DNA of 64,000 nt from Aquibacillus halophilus (GTDB taxonomy: Bacteria; Bacillota; Bacilli; Bacillales; Amphibacillaceae). Positions 51,975-63,972 of the stretch are shown here, one piece after another (positions within the stretch are counted from its first letter, which is position 1; the number at the start of each line of letters is the position of its first letter). The stretch lies in NCBI RefSeq assembly GCF_009649745.1, contig NZ_WJNG01000015.1:186001-250000 (forward strand). Direction: 5' to 3'. The notes under the pieces are model-generated. The model saw only the letters and a list, made by a program, of their open reading frames with translations, was not told the DNA's origin and did not search any database. Both the position numbers and the translations under genes were made by a program.

Positions 51975-53075
51975 ATGCTGGTACATCCTAAACAGTTAGT
52001 TCCTGGTTGTCTAATTACTAAGGATGTAATGGGAAAAACAATTTACCCAATCATCCCTAAAAATACTATCATTAACGACAAACATGTGCTGGTATTAACA
52101 AAGTTTTTGATAGAAAATGTAGAGGTTTCTGATCGACTAAATACTGGTATTCCTTTTTCTCCGAAAGAACTAGAAAAAGAAGATGCTTACAAAAAAGAAA
52201 ATCCAATCGATTCAAATGATGGACATAGTAGTTATTCATTCTATGATTATTATATAAATGCAGTAGAAGGTTATAAAAAATTATTTCTTAATTGGCAGAG
52301 TGGCGCAACCCTTGATATTAACCAAGTTAGAAAGTTAATTTTTCCGTTATTTGATCAAATTGACCAAGTAGGGTTAAATTTATATTTATTGCACCAATAT
52401 TCTTCAAAAAAGGATTACTTTTTTCACCATTGTATCTCTATTGCCCTTATTTCTGCATTTCTAGCAAAGAAAAGAAACTTTAAAAAAGAATGGATCCAGG
52501 TTGGATTAGCGGGTTTACTTGCAGATAGTGGAATGGCTAAAATTAATAGACATCTTTTTAGTATAGAAAGAACGTTAACTTTACCAGAGTATGAGGAGAT
52601 TAAGAAACATCCAACATATTCTTACCGGTTAGTAGAGAAGGTTCCTTCTCTTTCAACTGGTGTTAAGTTAGCAATACTTCAGCACCATGAACGCTTAGAT
52701 GGTTCAGGTTATCCTTTAGGGGTAGAAAAAAATAAAATACACCCGTATGCAAGAATACTTGCTATTGTAGATACATACCACGCGATGACTTCTGAACGGA
52801 TTTATCAAAAAAGACAATCACCATTTAAAGTAATAGAAGAAATGATCCAAGATCAATTTGCTAAATTTGATCATGAGATTTTACAAACATTCATAGAAAA
52901 CTTAACAAGTTTTTCAATTGGGACTAGAGTGCAGTTATCAAATGGTAAAAAAGGAGAAATTGTATTTATTGAACCAAATCTTCCTACAAGACCAATGATT
53001 AAATTAGAAGATAATTCTCAAATTATTTCACTGAAAGCCAACAGGAATCTTCATATTGAGGAACTATTAAGTTGA
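51975..53075 (+). CDS. HD-GYP-like protein with altered HD motif
   Basis: A 366-residue protein resembling c-di-GMP phosphodiesterases. The GYP element is intact (HHERLDGSGYPLG), as are HPTYSYRLV and VDTYHAMTSERIY. However, the expected HD dyad in the LLHDIGK position is LLADSGMAKI, so the metal-ligand His is Ala. This casts doubt on normal catalysis. The N-terminal 100 residues resemble the DUF3391-like lead of such proteins, and a short beta-rich tail follows. I chose ATG at 51975 (AAGGGG, 8 bases). A GTG at 51966 is possible and would add three residues. Confidence 0.83.
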   Translation: MLVHPKQLVPGCLITKDVMGKTIYPIIPKNTIINDKHVLVLTKFLIENVEVSDRLNTGIPFSPKELEKEDAYKKENPIDSNDGHSSYSFYDYYINAVEGYKKLFLNWQSGATLDINQVRKLIFPLFDQIDQVGLNLYLLHQYSSKKDYFFHHCISIALISAFLAKKRNFKKEWIQVGLAGLLADSGMAKINRHLFSIERTLTLPEYEEIKKHPTYSYRLVEKVPSLSTGVKLAILQHHERLDGSGYPLGVEKNKIHPYARILAIVDTYHAMTSERIYQKRQSPFKVIEEMIQDQFAKFDHEILQTFIENLTSFSIGTRVQLSNGKKGEIVFIEPNLPTRPMIKLEDNSQIISLKANRNLHIEELLS

Positions 53076-53076
53076 G

Positions 53077-53120
53077 AAACAAAGGATTAAGCTAATCAGA
53101 TTAGCCTAATCCTTTGTTTT
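53077..53120. terminator. Bidirectional terminator between the HD-GYP-like gene and yaaC
   Basis: AAACAAAGGATTA and TAATCCTTTGTTT pair perfectly, with an inner GCTAAT/ATTAGC helix, between convergent genes. It overlaps the yaaC stop codon. Confidence 0.9.
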
Positions 53121-54069
53121 GTCTCAAAAGATAATGTCCCAATAAAGTTGGTACTTTTGTCGATGTAACAGTTAAAAATTGTTGAATAAATGGATAATCT
53201 TCTGTTGGAAGAGTGTGGAGTAGATCTCCCCACCATTCCGTTTCATATCTGGAAATCATGCTAAGGTTATATAGTAATAAATAATGGTTCATTATCTCGT
53301 GATTTGATGAAAAAAAGTTTCTGTTCTGTGGAAGATAAAAGGTTTCGTCAATAGCATGAAAATAAAAAGGCCCCTTGGCTGATGGAGATAAGGGCTTAGA
53401 AAGCGTAATTGTAACCTTATCCTTATCAACCACTTTGTTTTCTATTTCTGAAATGTGATTAGTTAATTTACTAATAAAACTAGTATCTGTTAGGTGGTAA
53501 CTATCTAACAAAGATATTGGGAAATTTAATTCTACATTTCCTAAATACCCTATTTTAACTAATTCATATTGTCCCTTATAGTGGAAAAAGAGGTCATTTA
53601 GTTCGGGAATAGTGACAAGCAGCTCCCTCATATCAATCTTTTGATAAGGTAGTTGATCAATTTCGAATAAATGTTTGGTGAAGTATGGAAACAATCCCTT
53701 ATGTTGGATTTTCACTTCGTCATTTAAAAAAGCATATTGTTGTTTTTTTCGTTTCCTCGTCGATACCCCATGTGAAAGCATAGAAGTGTTTTCAGGATAG
53801 TCTGGACGTTTGGTTAGCAGACAAGCCTTTAACAAATGAACCATCCCATAAAAATATAAAATTGGCTTTACTGCAGACGCGGAGTTCATTCCTGTTTGAT
53901 AGAGTGTTTGCCCATGCTCTAGATAATATAAAAAACGATAACTATTTTCATAACTCCTTTTTTCTGGTTCTGGGATTTTTTGTTGAAGGTAACAATTTTG
54001 TAAAAACCTTTGTGATGTATGAGCCGATTTTAAATAAACAAGAAAATCTAAAATGTCCTGTTGAAACAT
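53101..54069 (-). CDS. yaaC: YaaC-family protein
   Basis: A 322-residue protein of the YaaC family, unknown function. Features are an alpha-helical, Tyr/Leu-rich first 120 residues (YLEHGQTLYQTGMNSASAVK) and a central basic patch RKRKKQQYAF. No membrane or export signal is seen. Between gyrA and guaB on the opposite strand is the usual position in Bacillus. AAGGGAA precedes the ATG. Confidence 0.88.
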   Translation of the reverse strand: MFQQDILDFLVYLKSAHTSQRFLQNCYLQQKIPEPEKRSYENSYRFLYYLEHGQTLYQTGMNSASAVKPILYFYGMVHLLKACLLTKRPDYPENTSMLSHGVSTRKRKKQQYAFLNDEVKIQHKGLFPYFTKHLFEIDQLPYQKIDMRELLVTIPELNDLFFHYKGQYELVKIGYLGNVELNFPISLLDSYHLTDTSFISKLTNHISEIENKVVDKDKVTITLSKPLSPSAKGPFYFHAIDETFYLPQNRNFFSSNHEIMNHYLLLYNLSMISRYETEWWGDLLHTLPTEDYPFIQQFLTVTSTKVPTLLGHYLLRQNKGLG

Positions 54070-54299
54070 AGAACAATTCCCTTCTATAAGTTCTTCATAG
54101 ATAGCTATTCATTTGGAAAAAACAAGTTACTATCATATACCAATGTTATCTTTTAGTTGAATAAAGAAAAAAGGTTGAAAAAGATAGCATGATATCGTAT
54201 TGTAAATAACAATAGAATTTTTTATTAGTGATAGAAGTAAATATAAGCGTGAGTAGACTATTTTTATAACTTGTATTTATTCTAACCAACTTTATATAA

Positions 54300-55796
<1,497 letters not shown>

Positions 55797-55806
55797 TTCA
55801 AACATA

Positions 55807-55848
55807 AAGGACTGAATCCTAAAGATAAGGATTCAGTCCTTCTACTTT
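55807..55848 (+). terminator. Terminator of guaB
   Basis: AAGGACTGAATCCT pairs perfectly with AGGATTCAGTCCTT across a 7-base loop. The T-run is modest. Confidence 0.82.
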
Positions 55849-55867
55849 AAAAAGGAGGAAAAATTGT

Positions 55868-56581
55868 ATGTTAATTCCCGGTAATACACATCCTTCATGG
55901 AATGATTTCTTAACGATGGATATAAGAAATGAATTAAAAAAAATCGAAAAACAAATAGGGGAGAACTTTAATCCAACTAACCCTGCAAACATATTGAGGT
56001 TCCTAACGATTGACCTTAATAACATAAAAGTAATTTGGTTAGGACAGGATGTGTACCCGGCTAAAGGAGTTGCGACAGGCAGATCCTTCGAAGTTGGAGG
56101 TTTAGTCAGTTGGGATCAATCTTTTAGGCAGGTATCTATTAAAAATATTATTCGTCTACTCCATAAAAATTATTTTGGAATTACTAGCTATGATCATATT
56201 AGGAGTTTCAATACTATTAAGATAGATATAAATGATGGAATTTTTCCAATAAAATCACCGGATGAATGGTTTTCTTCTTTAGAGAAACAAGGAGTTTTAT
56301 TTCTAAATACTTCTTTTACTTGTGAGATCGGTAAAGCAAATAGTCACAAACATATTTGGGAAGAATTTTCAGAGCAAGTAGTAACCTATATCTCTAAACA
56401 TAGACCAGATGTTAAATGGTTTTTGTGGGGAAATGAAGCAAAGACTACTAAACAGTACATTCCAAAGGGTGTATTTTTTGAAAGTAGGCATCCTATGATG
56501 TGTAGCAAGAAATATGAGAATGATTTCTTGAAATCAAATTGCTTTCTTCTCACTACTGATGAAATAGATTGGCTAGGATAA
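55868..56581 (+). CDS. Divergent uracil-DNA glycosylase (family 1-like)
   Basis: A 237-residue protein with the Ung layout but altered motifs. Motif 1 (normally GQDPYH) is GQDVYP at 59-64, keeping Asp61 but losing the His. LFLNTSFTCEIGKANSH at 144-160 matches the Ung recognition block, with Asn147. WFLWGNEAK precedes RHPMM at 207-211, where the usual HPSP is HPMM with His208 kept. Hydrolase function on uracil is plausible but not assured. GGAGG lies 9 bases before the ATG. It is not in the B. subtilis guaB-dacA interval, so it is probably accessory. Confidence 0.8.
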   Translation: MLIPGNTHPSWNDFLTMDIRNELKKIEKQIGENFNPTNPANILRFLTIDLNNIKVIWLGQDVYPAKGVATGRSFEVGGLVSWDQSFRQVSIKNIIRLLHKNYFGITSYDHIRSFNTIKIDINDGIFPIKSPDEWFSSLEKQGVLFLNTSFTCEIGKANSHKHIWEEFSEQVVTYISKHRPDVKWFLWGNEAKTTKQYIPKGVFFESRHPMMCSKKYENDFLKSNCFLLTTDEIDWLG

Positions 56582-56791
56582 GGCATTTTCTAAATATGAA
56601 AATTACCATGTAGTTAGTGTTTTCTAAACATCAAAACTATATACTTAAGATAGTAATAATGATAGTTCATGATAATAATTTATAGATTATGAACAAAGGC
56701 TTGATGAAGGGTTCGAACATTGTGGTAAGTCCTCCATCATAATCAAGGTGAACCTTTTGAAAGACCCTTTCTTATCGTTTGTTACTATTGA

Positions 56792-56991
56792 TGGAAAATG
56801 CGACGTAACTTTGTCGTGACTGTACCCCATCCTTTATAGGACGAGTGATCATCCATCGCTCCGGAAAAACACTCCCTTTCCATGGGGAACGCTTCAGCCT
56901 CCTCATGAGAAAAAACGCTCGTTGCGGGGTCTTCAGACTGTTCCTTTCCCATTGGAGTGTCGCATTTTTCCGAAGCTCAGAGTAGCTTTCT
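56792..56991. repeat. Dispersed intergenic repeat, type 1, copy 2
   Basis: Shares ordered blocks with 13041-13231, including ACTTTGTCGTG, CATCCTTTATAGGA, CGGAAAAACACTCCCTTTC, GGAGTGTCGCATTTTTCCGA and AGTAGCTTTCT. The centre differs, with an added segment near 56885-56950 (TCATGAGAAAAAACGCTCGT). The ends are inverted, so it can form a hairpin. Confidence 0.8.
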
Positions 56992-57225
56992 TTCAATTGA
57001 GATGTGACTCCAAGGAACGTTTATTTCAAATTAACTACTCATTAACTTAAAAACTTTACCACCGTAATAATAGTCCTATGGAAATAGGGACTTCCCTTTT
57101 GTATGACGAGGAATGATTCAACAGCGCTACATCTCGCACAAAAAAAATTCGCTTGTATTTTTGAGGATTATCTGTAAATTCTTTTCGTTAGTATAGTGCT
57201 GTGTTTGAATACACAAATATGCTAG

Positions 57226-57413
57226 TGATTGAAGCGGAGGGCAGTCGACTCCTGCGGGAAAAGCGACGGCTGAAAATCCTGCAGGACAAGAAAACGCTTC
57301 GGAAGCGATACATCGCACGCAGAAAAAGTGTTTTCCTTTTTCAAGGAAGTCGGTTTTCTTCCGAGGAAGTTGAAGCGTTGCCCGCGGAAAGCGACTGCCC
57401 GGAGCAGAAATCA
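57226..57413. repeat. Dispersed intergenic repeat, type 2, copy 2 with internal expansion
   Basis: A 188-bp relative of 13406-13531. The left end is TGATTGAAGCGGAGGGCAGT and the right end is GCGACTGCCCGGAGCAGAAA, and they form an imperfect inverted repeat. Between GCAGGA and AGTCGGTTTTCTTCCGAGGA there are about 60 extra bases (57293-57350) containing another self-complementary segment. No transposase and no target duplication is evident. Confidence 0.83.
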
Positions 57414-57593
57414 CATAGCAGTTACGTTGAAATCTATAGATATTGTGTCATATATTAGATTTTTGAAACAGACATTACTATTTGAATGGACAACTTATGG
57501 TGAGATTAGGTTTGTCATTAGAACGGTTTAGTTTTATTTTAAGCTTGTACACTATAGCCAAGCCGATGAAAAAGGTTCTTACATCGTAAGTAA

Positions 57594-58973
<1,380 letters not shown>

Positions 58974-58984
58974 AACATCCTTTT

Positions 58985-59016
58985 GGATCCTAAAATTTGC
59001 TGTCTAGGATCCTTTA
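58985..59016 (+). terminator. Terminator of the GH1 gene
   Basis: GGATCCTA and TAGGATCC pair around a 12-base loop and are followed by TTT. Confidence 0.75.
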
Positions 59017-59151
59017 CTATTTGTAGTATTTAATCGACAATGAAGCGAGATTATTTCCATAAAATGTCCTTGCTAGATTAAGTTCCACATTTTGATAGGG
59101 TGTGATAAAATAGCTTAGATGCAAACTATTTAATAGGTGGAGGTAGAGAAA

Positions 59152-60462
59152 TTGATACAAAAATTGCAAGCATCTTTTTTAATCCTTATGTCGATGCTCA
59201 TGGTATTTACAACATTAATAATAAGTCCGGTGAAGACAAACGCAGAATCGTTTGATGTCTCAGCTGGGTCGGCTATATTGGTAGAAGTTGAAACAGGAAA
59301 GGTGTTATTTGCAAAAGATCCAGATATGAAATTACCTCCGGCAAGTATGACGAAAATGATGACGGAATACTTAGTTAGCCAAGCATTAGCAGAGGGTAGA
59401 ATAACAAATGATACACAAGTTATCGCTAGTCAATATGCAGCTTGGATGGGTACACATGGTGGATCAAGGGTTTATTTAGAGGCAGGAAAACCCTACACAG
59501 TTGGAGATTTATATGAAGGTGTAGCAGTAGCTTCTGGAAATGATGCGTCTGTGGCCTTAGCTGAACATATAGCAGGTAGTGAAACTGAGTTTGTAAAAAT
59601 GATGAATCAAAAAGCTCAGGAATTCGGAATGGAAAATACACATTTTAGAACAAGCAGTGGTTATCCAATAGATGAAATTCCAGAAGAGTTCAGACCGAAT
59701 ATCGATGGTGAACATGGAATGTCTGCTAAAGATGCAGCAATACTTGCACAAAAATTAATTAGTGATTTTCCGGAAACATTAGTAATATCACAGCAAGAAT
59801 CTATTATGTTTGAAGGAATAGAGTTCGATAACTGGAACTATATGGTACCTGGTTTAATATATGAGTATGAAGGATTAGACGGCCTAAAAACAGGCCACAC
59901 AGATAAAGCAGGTTATTGTTTTACAGGAACAGCTGAACGTAATGGTACACGATTGATTTCTGTAGTAATGAGAACTGAAAGTGAGCAAGCTCGATTCCTT
60001 GAAACAAAGAAATTGCTGGATTATGGGTTTTCACAATTTAGTAAACAGGAACTTTATCCAGAAGGATACCAAATTGAAGGTGAATCGATTCTACCAGTTG
60101 TTAAAGGAAAAGAAGAACAAGTAGAAATATCCACGAATCAGCCAATAAGCACAGTAGTTAAAAATGGCGAGGCAGAAAGCTATAGTGTCACCTATAATTT
60201 CGATCCTGATTTATTAAATGAAGATGGAGCACTAACCGCACCGATAGAAAAGGGAGCAAAAGTAGGAACGATGGAAGTCACTTATAATGGTGATATTGAC
60301 TATGGAAACATTAACAATACTAGTTCTGTAAAACCTGTTGATATTGTGACGACAAGTGGAATTGAAAAAGCAAACTGGTTTGTTCTAACTATTGGGTCTA
60401 TCGGTGATTTCTTTAGTAATATTTTTAAAAGTATTACTGATACGATAACCGGTTGGTTTTAA
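59152..60462 (+). CDS. dacA: D-alanyl-D-alanine carboxypeptidase (PBP5 type)
   Basis: A 436-residue low-molecular-weight penicillin-binding protein that trims pentapeptides in the wall. A signal peptide covers about 1-31. Active-site motifs are SMTK (Ser65, Lys68), SGN at 128-130 and KTG at 246-248. The second beta domain and a C-terminal amphipathic anchor (FFSNIFKSITDTITGWF) complete it. The start is TTG at 59152, seven bases after GGAGGT. A GTG at 59137 overlaps that site. Confidence 0.95.
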   Translation: MIQKLQASFLILMSMLMVFTTLIISPVKTNAESFDVSAGSAILVEVETGKVLFAKDPDMKLPPASMTKMMTEYLVSQALAEGRITNDTQVIASQYAAWMGTHGGSRVYLEAGKPYTVGDLYEGVAVASGNDASVALAEHIAGSETEFVKMMNQKAQEFGMENTHFRTSSGYPIDEIPEEFRPNIDGEHGMSAKDAAILAQKLISDFPETLVISQQESIMFEGIEFDNWNYMVPGLIYEYEGLDGLKTGHTDKAGYCFTGTAERNGTRLISVVMRTESEQARFLETKKLLDYGFSQFSKQELYPEGYQIEGESILPVVKGKEEQVEISTNQPISTVVKNGEAESYSVTYNFDPDLLNEDGALTAPIEKGAKVGTMEVTYNGDIDYGNINNTSSVKPVDIVTTSGIEKANWFVLTIGSIGDFFSNIFKSITDTITGWF

Positions 60463-60639
60463 TTTGATTTAAAATAGTTGGGAAATTTTTATAAATAAGA
60501 TACAATATTGGGTAATACTGAATTAATTTATTAAATCAACTTATAATCCTGTTTGATAATAATAAATTAGAATATGAAAAGCTGTGACATTAAATAATAA
60601 TGTTATAAGTTTCTAACGTAAATATAGGAGGGTTACACT

Positions 60640-61524
60640 ATGTCAAATTTAGGTACAGATCGAGTTAAACGAGGAATGGCTGAAATGCAAAAAGGTGGCG
60701 TCATTATGGACGTTGTTAACGCTGAACAAGCGAAGATTGCAGAGGAAGCTGGTGCTGTTGCGGTAATGGCGTTAGAGAGAGTACCTTCAGATATTCGTGC
60801 TGCTGGTGGTGTTGCACGAATGGCGGACCCTTCAATTATTGAGGACGTTATGAATGCCGTTTCGATTCCAGTAATGGCTAAAGCCCGTATTGGTCACATC
60901 GTAGAAGCTCGTGTATTAGAAGCAATGGGTGTTGATTATCTTGACGAGAGTGAAGTATTAACACCAGCGGATGAGGTATATCACTTAAATAAACGTGATT
61001 ACACTGTTCCTTTCGTTTGTGGATGTCGTGATTTAGGTGAAGCTGCTCGTCGTATAGGAGAGGGTGCTTCAATGTTACGTACCAAAGGTGAACCTGGTAC
61101 AGGTAATATTGTCGAAGCTGTCCGTCATATGCGCGAGGTACAGGCTCAGGTTAGGACATTAATTGGCATGTCTGAGGATGAAATTATGACTTTTGCCAAG
61201 AACCTTGGTGCACCTTATGAAGTGCTTTTAGAAATTAAAAAATTGGGCCGTTTACCAGTAGTAAACTTTGCTGCAGGCGGAATTGCTACTCCAGCGGATG
61301 CTGCATTAATGATGCAACTAGGAGCAGATGGTGTATTTGTTGGTTCCGGTATTTTTAAATCAGATAATCCTGCAAAATTTGCTAAAGCAGTTGTAGAAGC
61401 AACTACTCATTATCAAGATTATGAGTTAATTGCAAGAGTATCAAAAGGTATTGGTACAGCTATGAAGGGTATTGAAATAAGTACTATAGCTCCTGAACAA
61501 CGCATGCAAGATCGTGGTTGGTAA
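60640..61524 (+). CDS. pdxS: Pyridoxal 5'-phosphate synthase subunit PdxS
   Basis: A 294-residue synthase making PLP from ribose-5-phosphate, glyceraldehyde-3-phosphate and ammonia from PdxT. Active-site lysines are in [15 protein letters not shown]-like and MAKARIGHI. The family marker is the C-terminal [15 protein letters not shown] and DRGW. AGGAGGG precedes the ATG. It is transcribed with pdxT, 22 bases apart. Confidence 0.97.
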   Translation: MSNLGTDRVKRGMAEMQKGGVIMDVVNAEQAKIAEEAGAVAVMALERVPSDIRAAGGVARMADPSIIEDVMNAVSIPVMAKARIGHIVEARVLEAMGVDYLDESEVLTPADEVYHLNKRDYTVPFVCGCRDLGEAARRIGEGASMLRTKGEPGTGNIVEAVRHMREVQAQVRTLIGMSEDEIMTFAKNLGAPYEVLLEIKKLGRLPVVNFAAGGIATPADAALMMQLGADGVFVGSGIFKSDNPAKFAKAVVEATTHYQDYELIARVSKGIGTAMKGIEISTIAPEQRMQDRGW

Positions 61525-61546
61525 TACTTAAGAGGAGATAGATTTT

Positions 61547-62137
61547 ATGATCAAAATAGGTGTATTAGGACTTCAAGGAGCTGTTCGCGAACACATTAAA
61601 TCTGTGGAAGCATCAGGTGCAGAAGGACTAATAATTAAGAAAAAAGAACAACTAGATGAAATAGATGGCTTAATCCTACCAGGTGGAGAAAGCACAACTA
61701 TGCGCCGTCTTATCGATAAATATGACTTCTTTGATGCATTAAAAAATTTTGGCAAACAAGGAAAACCTATTTTTGGTACATGTGCGGGCTTAATCTTGTT
61801 AGCAACTGATATCATTGGTCAAGAACATTCTCACCTACAGCTAATGGATATGAAAGTAGAACGCAATGCTTTTGGTAGACAAAAAGAGAGTTTTGAAACT
61901 GCATTAAATATTCAAGGTGTTGCAGAAGACTTTGAAGCTGTTTTTATTCGAGCACCATACGTAATTGAAGTAGGTAGCGATGTTGAGGTATTGGCTACGT
62001 TTAAAGACAGTATCGTTGCTGCAAAGCAGGGTCATTATTTATGTTGTGCCTTCCACCCAGAACTGACAGAAGATCATCGTTTAACAGCATATTTTGTGAA
62101 AATGGTGGAAAATGCAAAGAAAGAACTTGCATCGTAA
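61547..62137 (+). CDS. pdxT: PdxT, glutaminase subunit of PLP synthase
   Basis: A 196-residue class I glutamine amidotransferase. The nucleophile is Cys in [11 protein letters not shown] near residue 79, with [10 protein letters not shown] and the His/Glu pair in AFHPELTED near the C-terminus. It feeds ammonia through PdxS. AAGAGGAG precedes the ATG. Confidence 0.97.
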   Translation: MIKIGVLGLQGAVREHIKSVEASGAEGLIIKKKEQLDEIDGLILPGGESTTMRRLIDKYDFFDALKNFGKQGKPIFGTCAGLILLATDIIGQEHSHLQLMDMKVERNAFGRQKESFETALNIQGVAEDFEAVFIRAPYVIEVGSDVEVLATFKDSIVAAKQGHYLCCAFHPELTEDHRLTAYFVKMVENAKKELAS

Positions 62138-62189
62138 ATCATTTTTAGCTATTCTATATAATAATATAGGACAAAAAGCATTGATAGGA

Positions 62190-62408
62190 ATTAGTAACAG
62201 TATATCTTTCTTAAGAGAGCCGATGAATTGGTGTGAATCGGTGTAAGAATTCTGTGAATCCATCCTAGAGCTGGTGTGTTTAGTTTTAAGCATACCCGGT
62301 TAAAACCGTTACTAATGTGAGCCGGAAGATGTTTATATCTTCAATAAGGGTGGTATCGCGGGAAAATATACTCTCGTCCCTAATATTATTAGGGATGGGA
62401 GTTTTTTG
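62190..62408 (+). ncRNA. T-box riboswitch leader of serS, Ser (UCC) specifier
   Basis: AAGAGAG at 62213, GGTGTGAA at the distal loop and the specifier codon TCC at 62259-62261 in GAATCCATCC are followed by AGAGCTGG. The T-box core AGGGTGGTATCGCG spans about 62347-62360. A terminator hairpin CTCGTCCCTAATATTATTAG to GGGAG precedes TTTTTT at 62402. A long-range pairing ATTAGTAAC/GTTACTAAT encloses stem I and the middle domain. Uncharged tRNA-Ser should switch serS on. Confidence 0.93.
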
Positions 62409-62438
62409 TTTTTTTTAAGTAGATAAGGAGGAAAAGCT

Positions 62439-63713
62439 ATGTTAGATATGAAATATTTACGTTCAAATTTTTCTGAAGTAAAAGAGAAACTGCAGTATCG
62501 AGGAGAAGATTTGTCTGACCTAGACACTTTTGGTGATTTAGATGAAAGAAGAAGAGTATTAATTGCAGAAACAGAAGAATTAAAGGCAAAAAGAAATGAA
62601 GTATCACAAGAAATATCTTTGCTTAAAAAAGAGAAAAAAGATGCCGACAATTTAATTTTAGAAATGCGCCAAGTCGGTGAAAAGATAAAGACTATTGATA
62701 CAGAATTAAAAGAAGTAGAAGAAAACTTAGAGCAATTGCTATTGTCGATACCGAATATTCCACATGAAAGTGCTCCAATTGGTGAAAGTGAAGATGACAA
62801 CGTAGAAGTTAGACAGTGGGGCAATGTTCCGACATTTTCATTTGAAACGAAAGCACACTGGGATATAGCAACAGGTCTTGATGTTTTAGATTTTGAACGT
62901 GCATCTAAGGTTACTGGTAGCCGTTTTGTTTTTTACAAGGGACTTGGTGCAAGACTTGAGAGAGCATTAATGAATTTTATGATGGATCTCCACTCTGACC
63001 AACATGGATATCAAGAAATGCTTCCTCCATATATGGTGAACAGACAAAGCATGATAGGAACAGGGCAACTACCTAAGTTTGAAGAAGACGCATTTAAAAT
63101 AGAAAACTGGGATTACTTTCTAGTCCCTACAGCAGAGGTTCCGGTAACAAATTACTACCGAGATGACATTTTAAAAGGCAGCGAATTACCTAAAAAGTAT
63201 GTAGCATTTAGTGCTTCATTCCGTTCCGAAGCGGGTTCTGCAGGAAGAGATACCCGCGGGTTAATTCGTCAACATCAGTTTAACAAGGTAGAGTTAGTGC
63301 AGTTTGTTAAACCTGAAGACTCTTATCAGGTTTTAGAAGAGTTAACAGGCAATGCTGAAAAGGTTTTGCAATTGTTAAAGTTACCATATCGTGTGATGAG
63401 TATGTGTACTGGGGATTTAGGGTTTACTGCTGCCAAAAAATATGACATCGAAGTTTGGATTCCTAGTAACGATACGTATAGAGAAATCTCTTCATGTTCT
63501 AACTTTGAATCTTTTCAAGCCCGTAGAGCAGGAATTCGTTTTAGAAGAGAAGAAAAAGGTAAACCCGAATTTGTGCATACGTTGAATGGCTCTGGTTTAG
63601 CAATTGGTCGCACTGTAGCTGCTATTTTGGAAAACTATCAACAAGAAGATGGATCTGTGGTTATTCCAGAAGTGCTTCGTCCATATATGGGTGCAATTGA
63701 AGTAATTAAATAA
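62439..63713 (+). CDS. serS: Seryl-tRNA synthetase
   Basis: A 424-residue class II synthetase. The N-terminal coiled-coil arm that contacts the long variable arm of tRNA-Ser is at about 27-100. Motif 2 is [20 protein letters not shown] near 255 and motif 3 is [19 protein letters not shown] near 386. AAGGAGG lies 9 bases before the ATG. It is controlled by the T-box directly upstream. Confidence 0.97.
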   Translation: MLDMKYLRSNFSEVKEKLQYRGEDLSDLDTFGDLDERRRVLIAETEELKAKRNEVSQEISLLKKEKKDADNLILEMRQVGEKIKTIDTELKEVEENLEQLLLSIPNIPHESAPIGESEDDNVEVRQWGNVPTFSFETKAHWDIATGLDVLDFERASKVTGSRFVFYKGLGARLERALMNFMMDLHSDQHGYQEMLPPYMVNRQSMIGTGQLPKFEEDAFKIENWDYFLVPTAEVPVTNYYRDDILKGSELPKKYVAFSASFRSEAGSAGRDTRGLIRQHQFNKVELVQFVKPEDSYQVLEELTGNAEKVLQLLKLPYRVMSMCTGDLGFTAAKKYDIEVWIPSNDTYREISSCSNFESFQARRAGIRFRREEKGKPEFVHTLNGSGLAIGRTVAAILENYQQEDGSVVIPEVLRPYMGAIEVIK

Positions 63714-63716
63714 AAC

Positions 63717-63752
63717 TAATTAGCCTCTTCTTAGCAAAAAGAGGCTAATATG
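63717..63752 (+). terminator. Terminator-like hairpin after serS
   Basis: TTAGCCTCTT pairs with AAGAGGCTAA. The following T-run is weak. Confidence 0.7.
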
Positions 63753-63760
63753 AAAAACTA

Positions 63761-63789
63761 TTGACATGGCATATTCAAAATGATATAGT
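63761..63789 (+). promoter_or_regulatory. Sigma-A promoter of tRNA-Ser
   Basis: TTGACA (63761-63766), a 17-base spacer and TATAGT (63784-63789) precede the tRNA by about 20 bases. Confidence 0.88.
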
Positions 63790-63808
63790 TAATATTGTCG
63801 TTAGTCAC

Positions 63809-63901
63809 GGAGGAGTACCCAAGTCTGGCTGAAGGGATCGGTCTTGAAAACCGACAGGGGCTTCATCGCCCGCGGGGGTTCGAATCCCTCCTCCTCCTCC
63901 A
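63809..63901 (+). tRNA. trnS: tRNA-Ser(UGA)
   Basis: A 93-nt gene with acceptor GGAGGAG/CTCCTCC, the long serine variable arm, T-loop TTCGAAT and an encoded CCA. The anticodon TGA at 63845-63847 is in the loop CTTGAAA. The discriminator base is T, where Bacillus tRNA-Ser usually has G. Confidence 0.95.
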
Positions 63902-63940
63902 CTTATACGCATATAAGGAAATTGGAGATTATAAATCACC

Positions 63941-63972
63941 AAAAAACTGCTATCTAATAGCAGTTTTTTTTT
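63941..63972 (+). terminator. Terminator of tRNA-Ser
   Basis: AAAACTGCTA pairs with TAGCAGTTTT around TCTAA and is followed by a long T run. Confidence 0.88.

Noticed and set aside
57127-57458. Open frames across the type 2 repeat near 57.3 kb
   Set aside because: They arise from the GC-rich repeat on both strands with no ribosome site or conserved protein pattern.
62333-62824. 163-codon leftward open frame
   Set aside because: It is antisense to serS and the T-box terminator, with low-complexity Ser/Phe composition.
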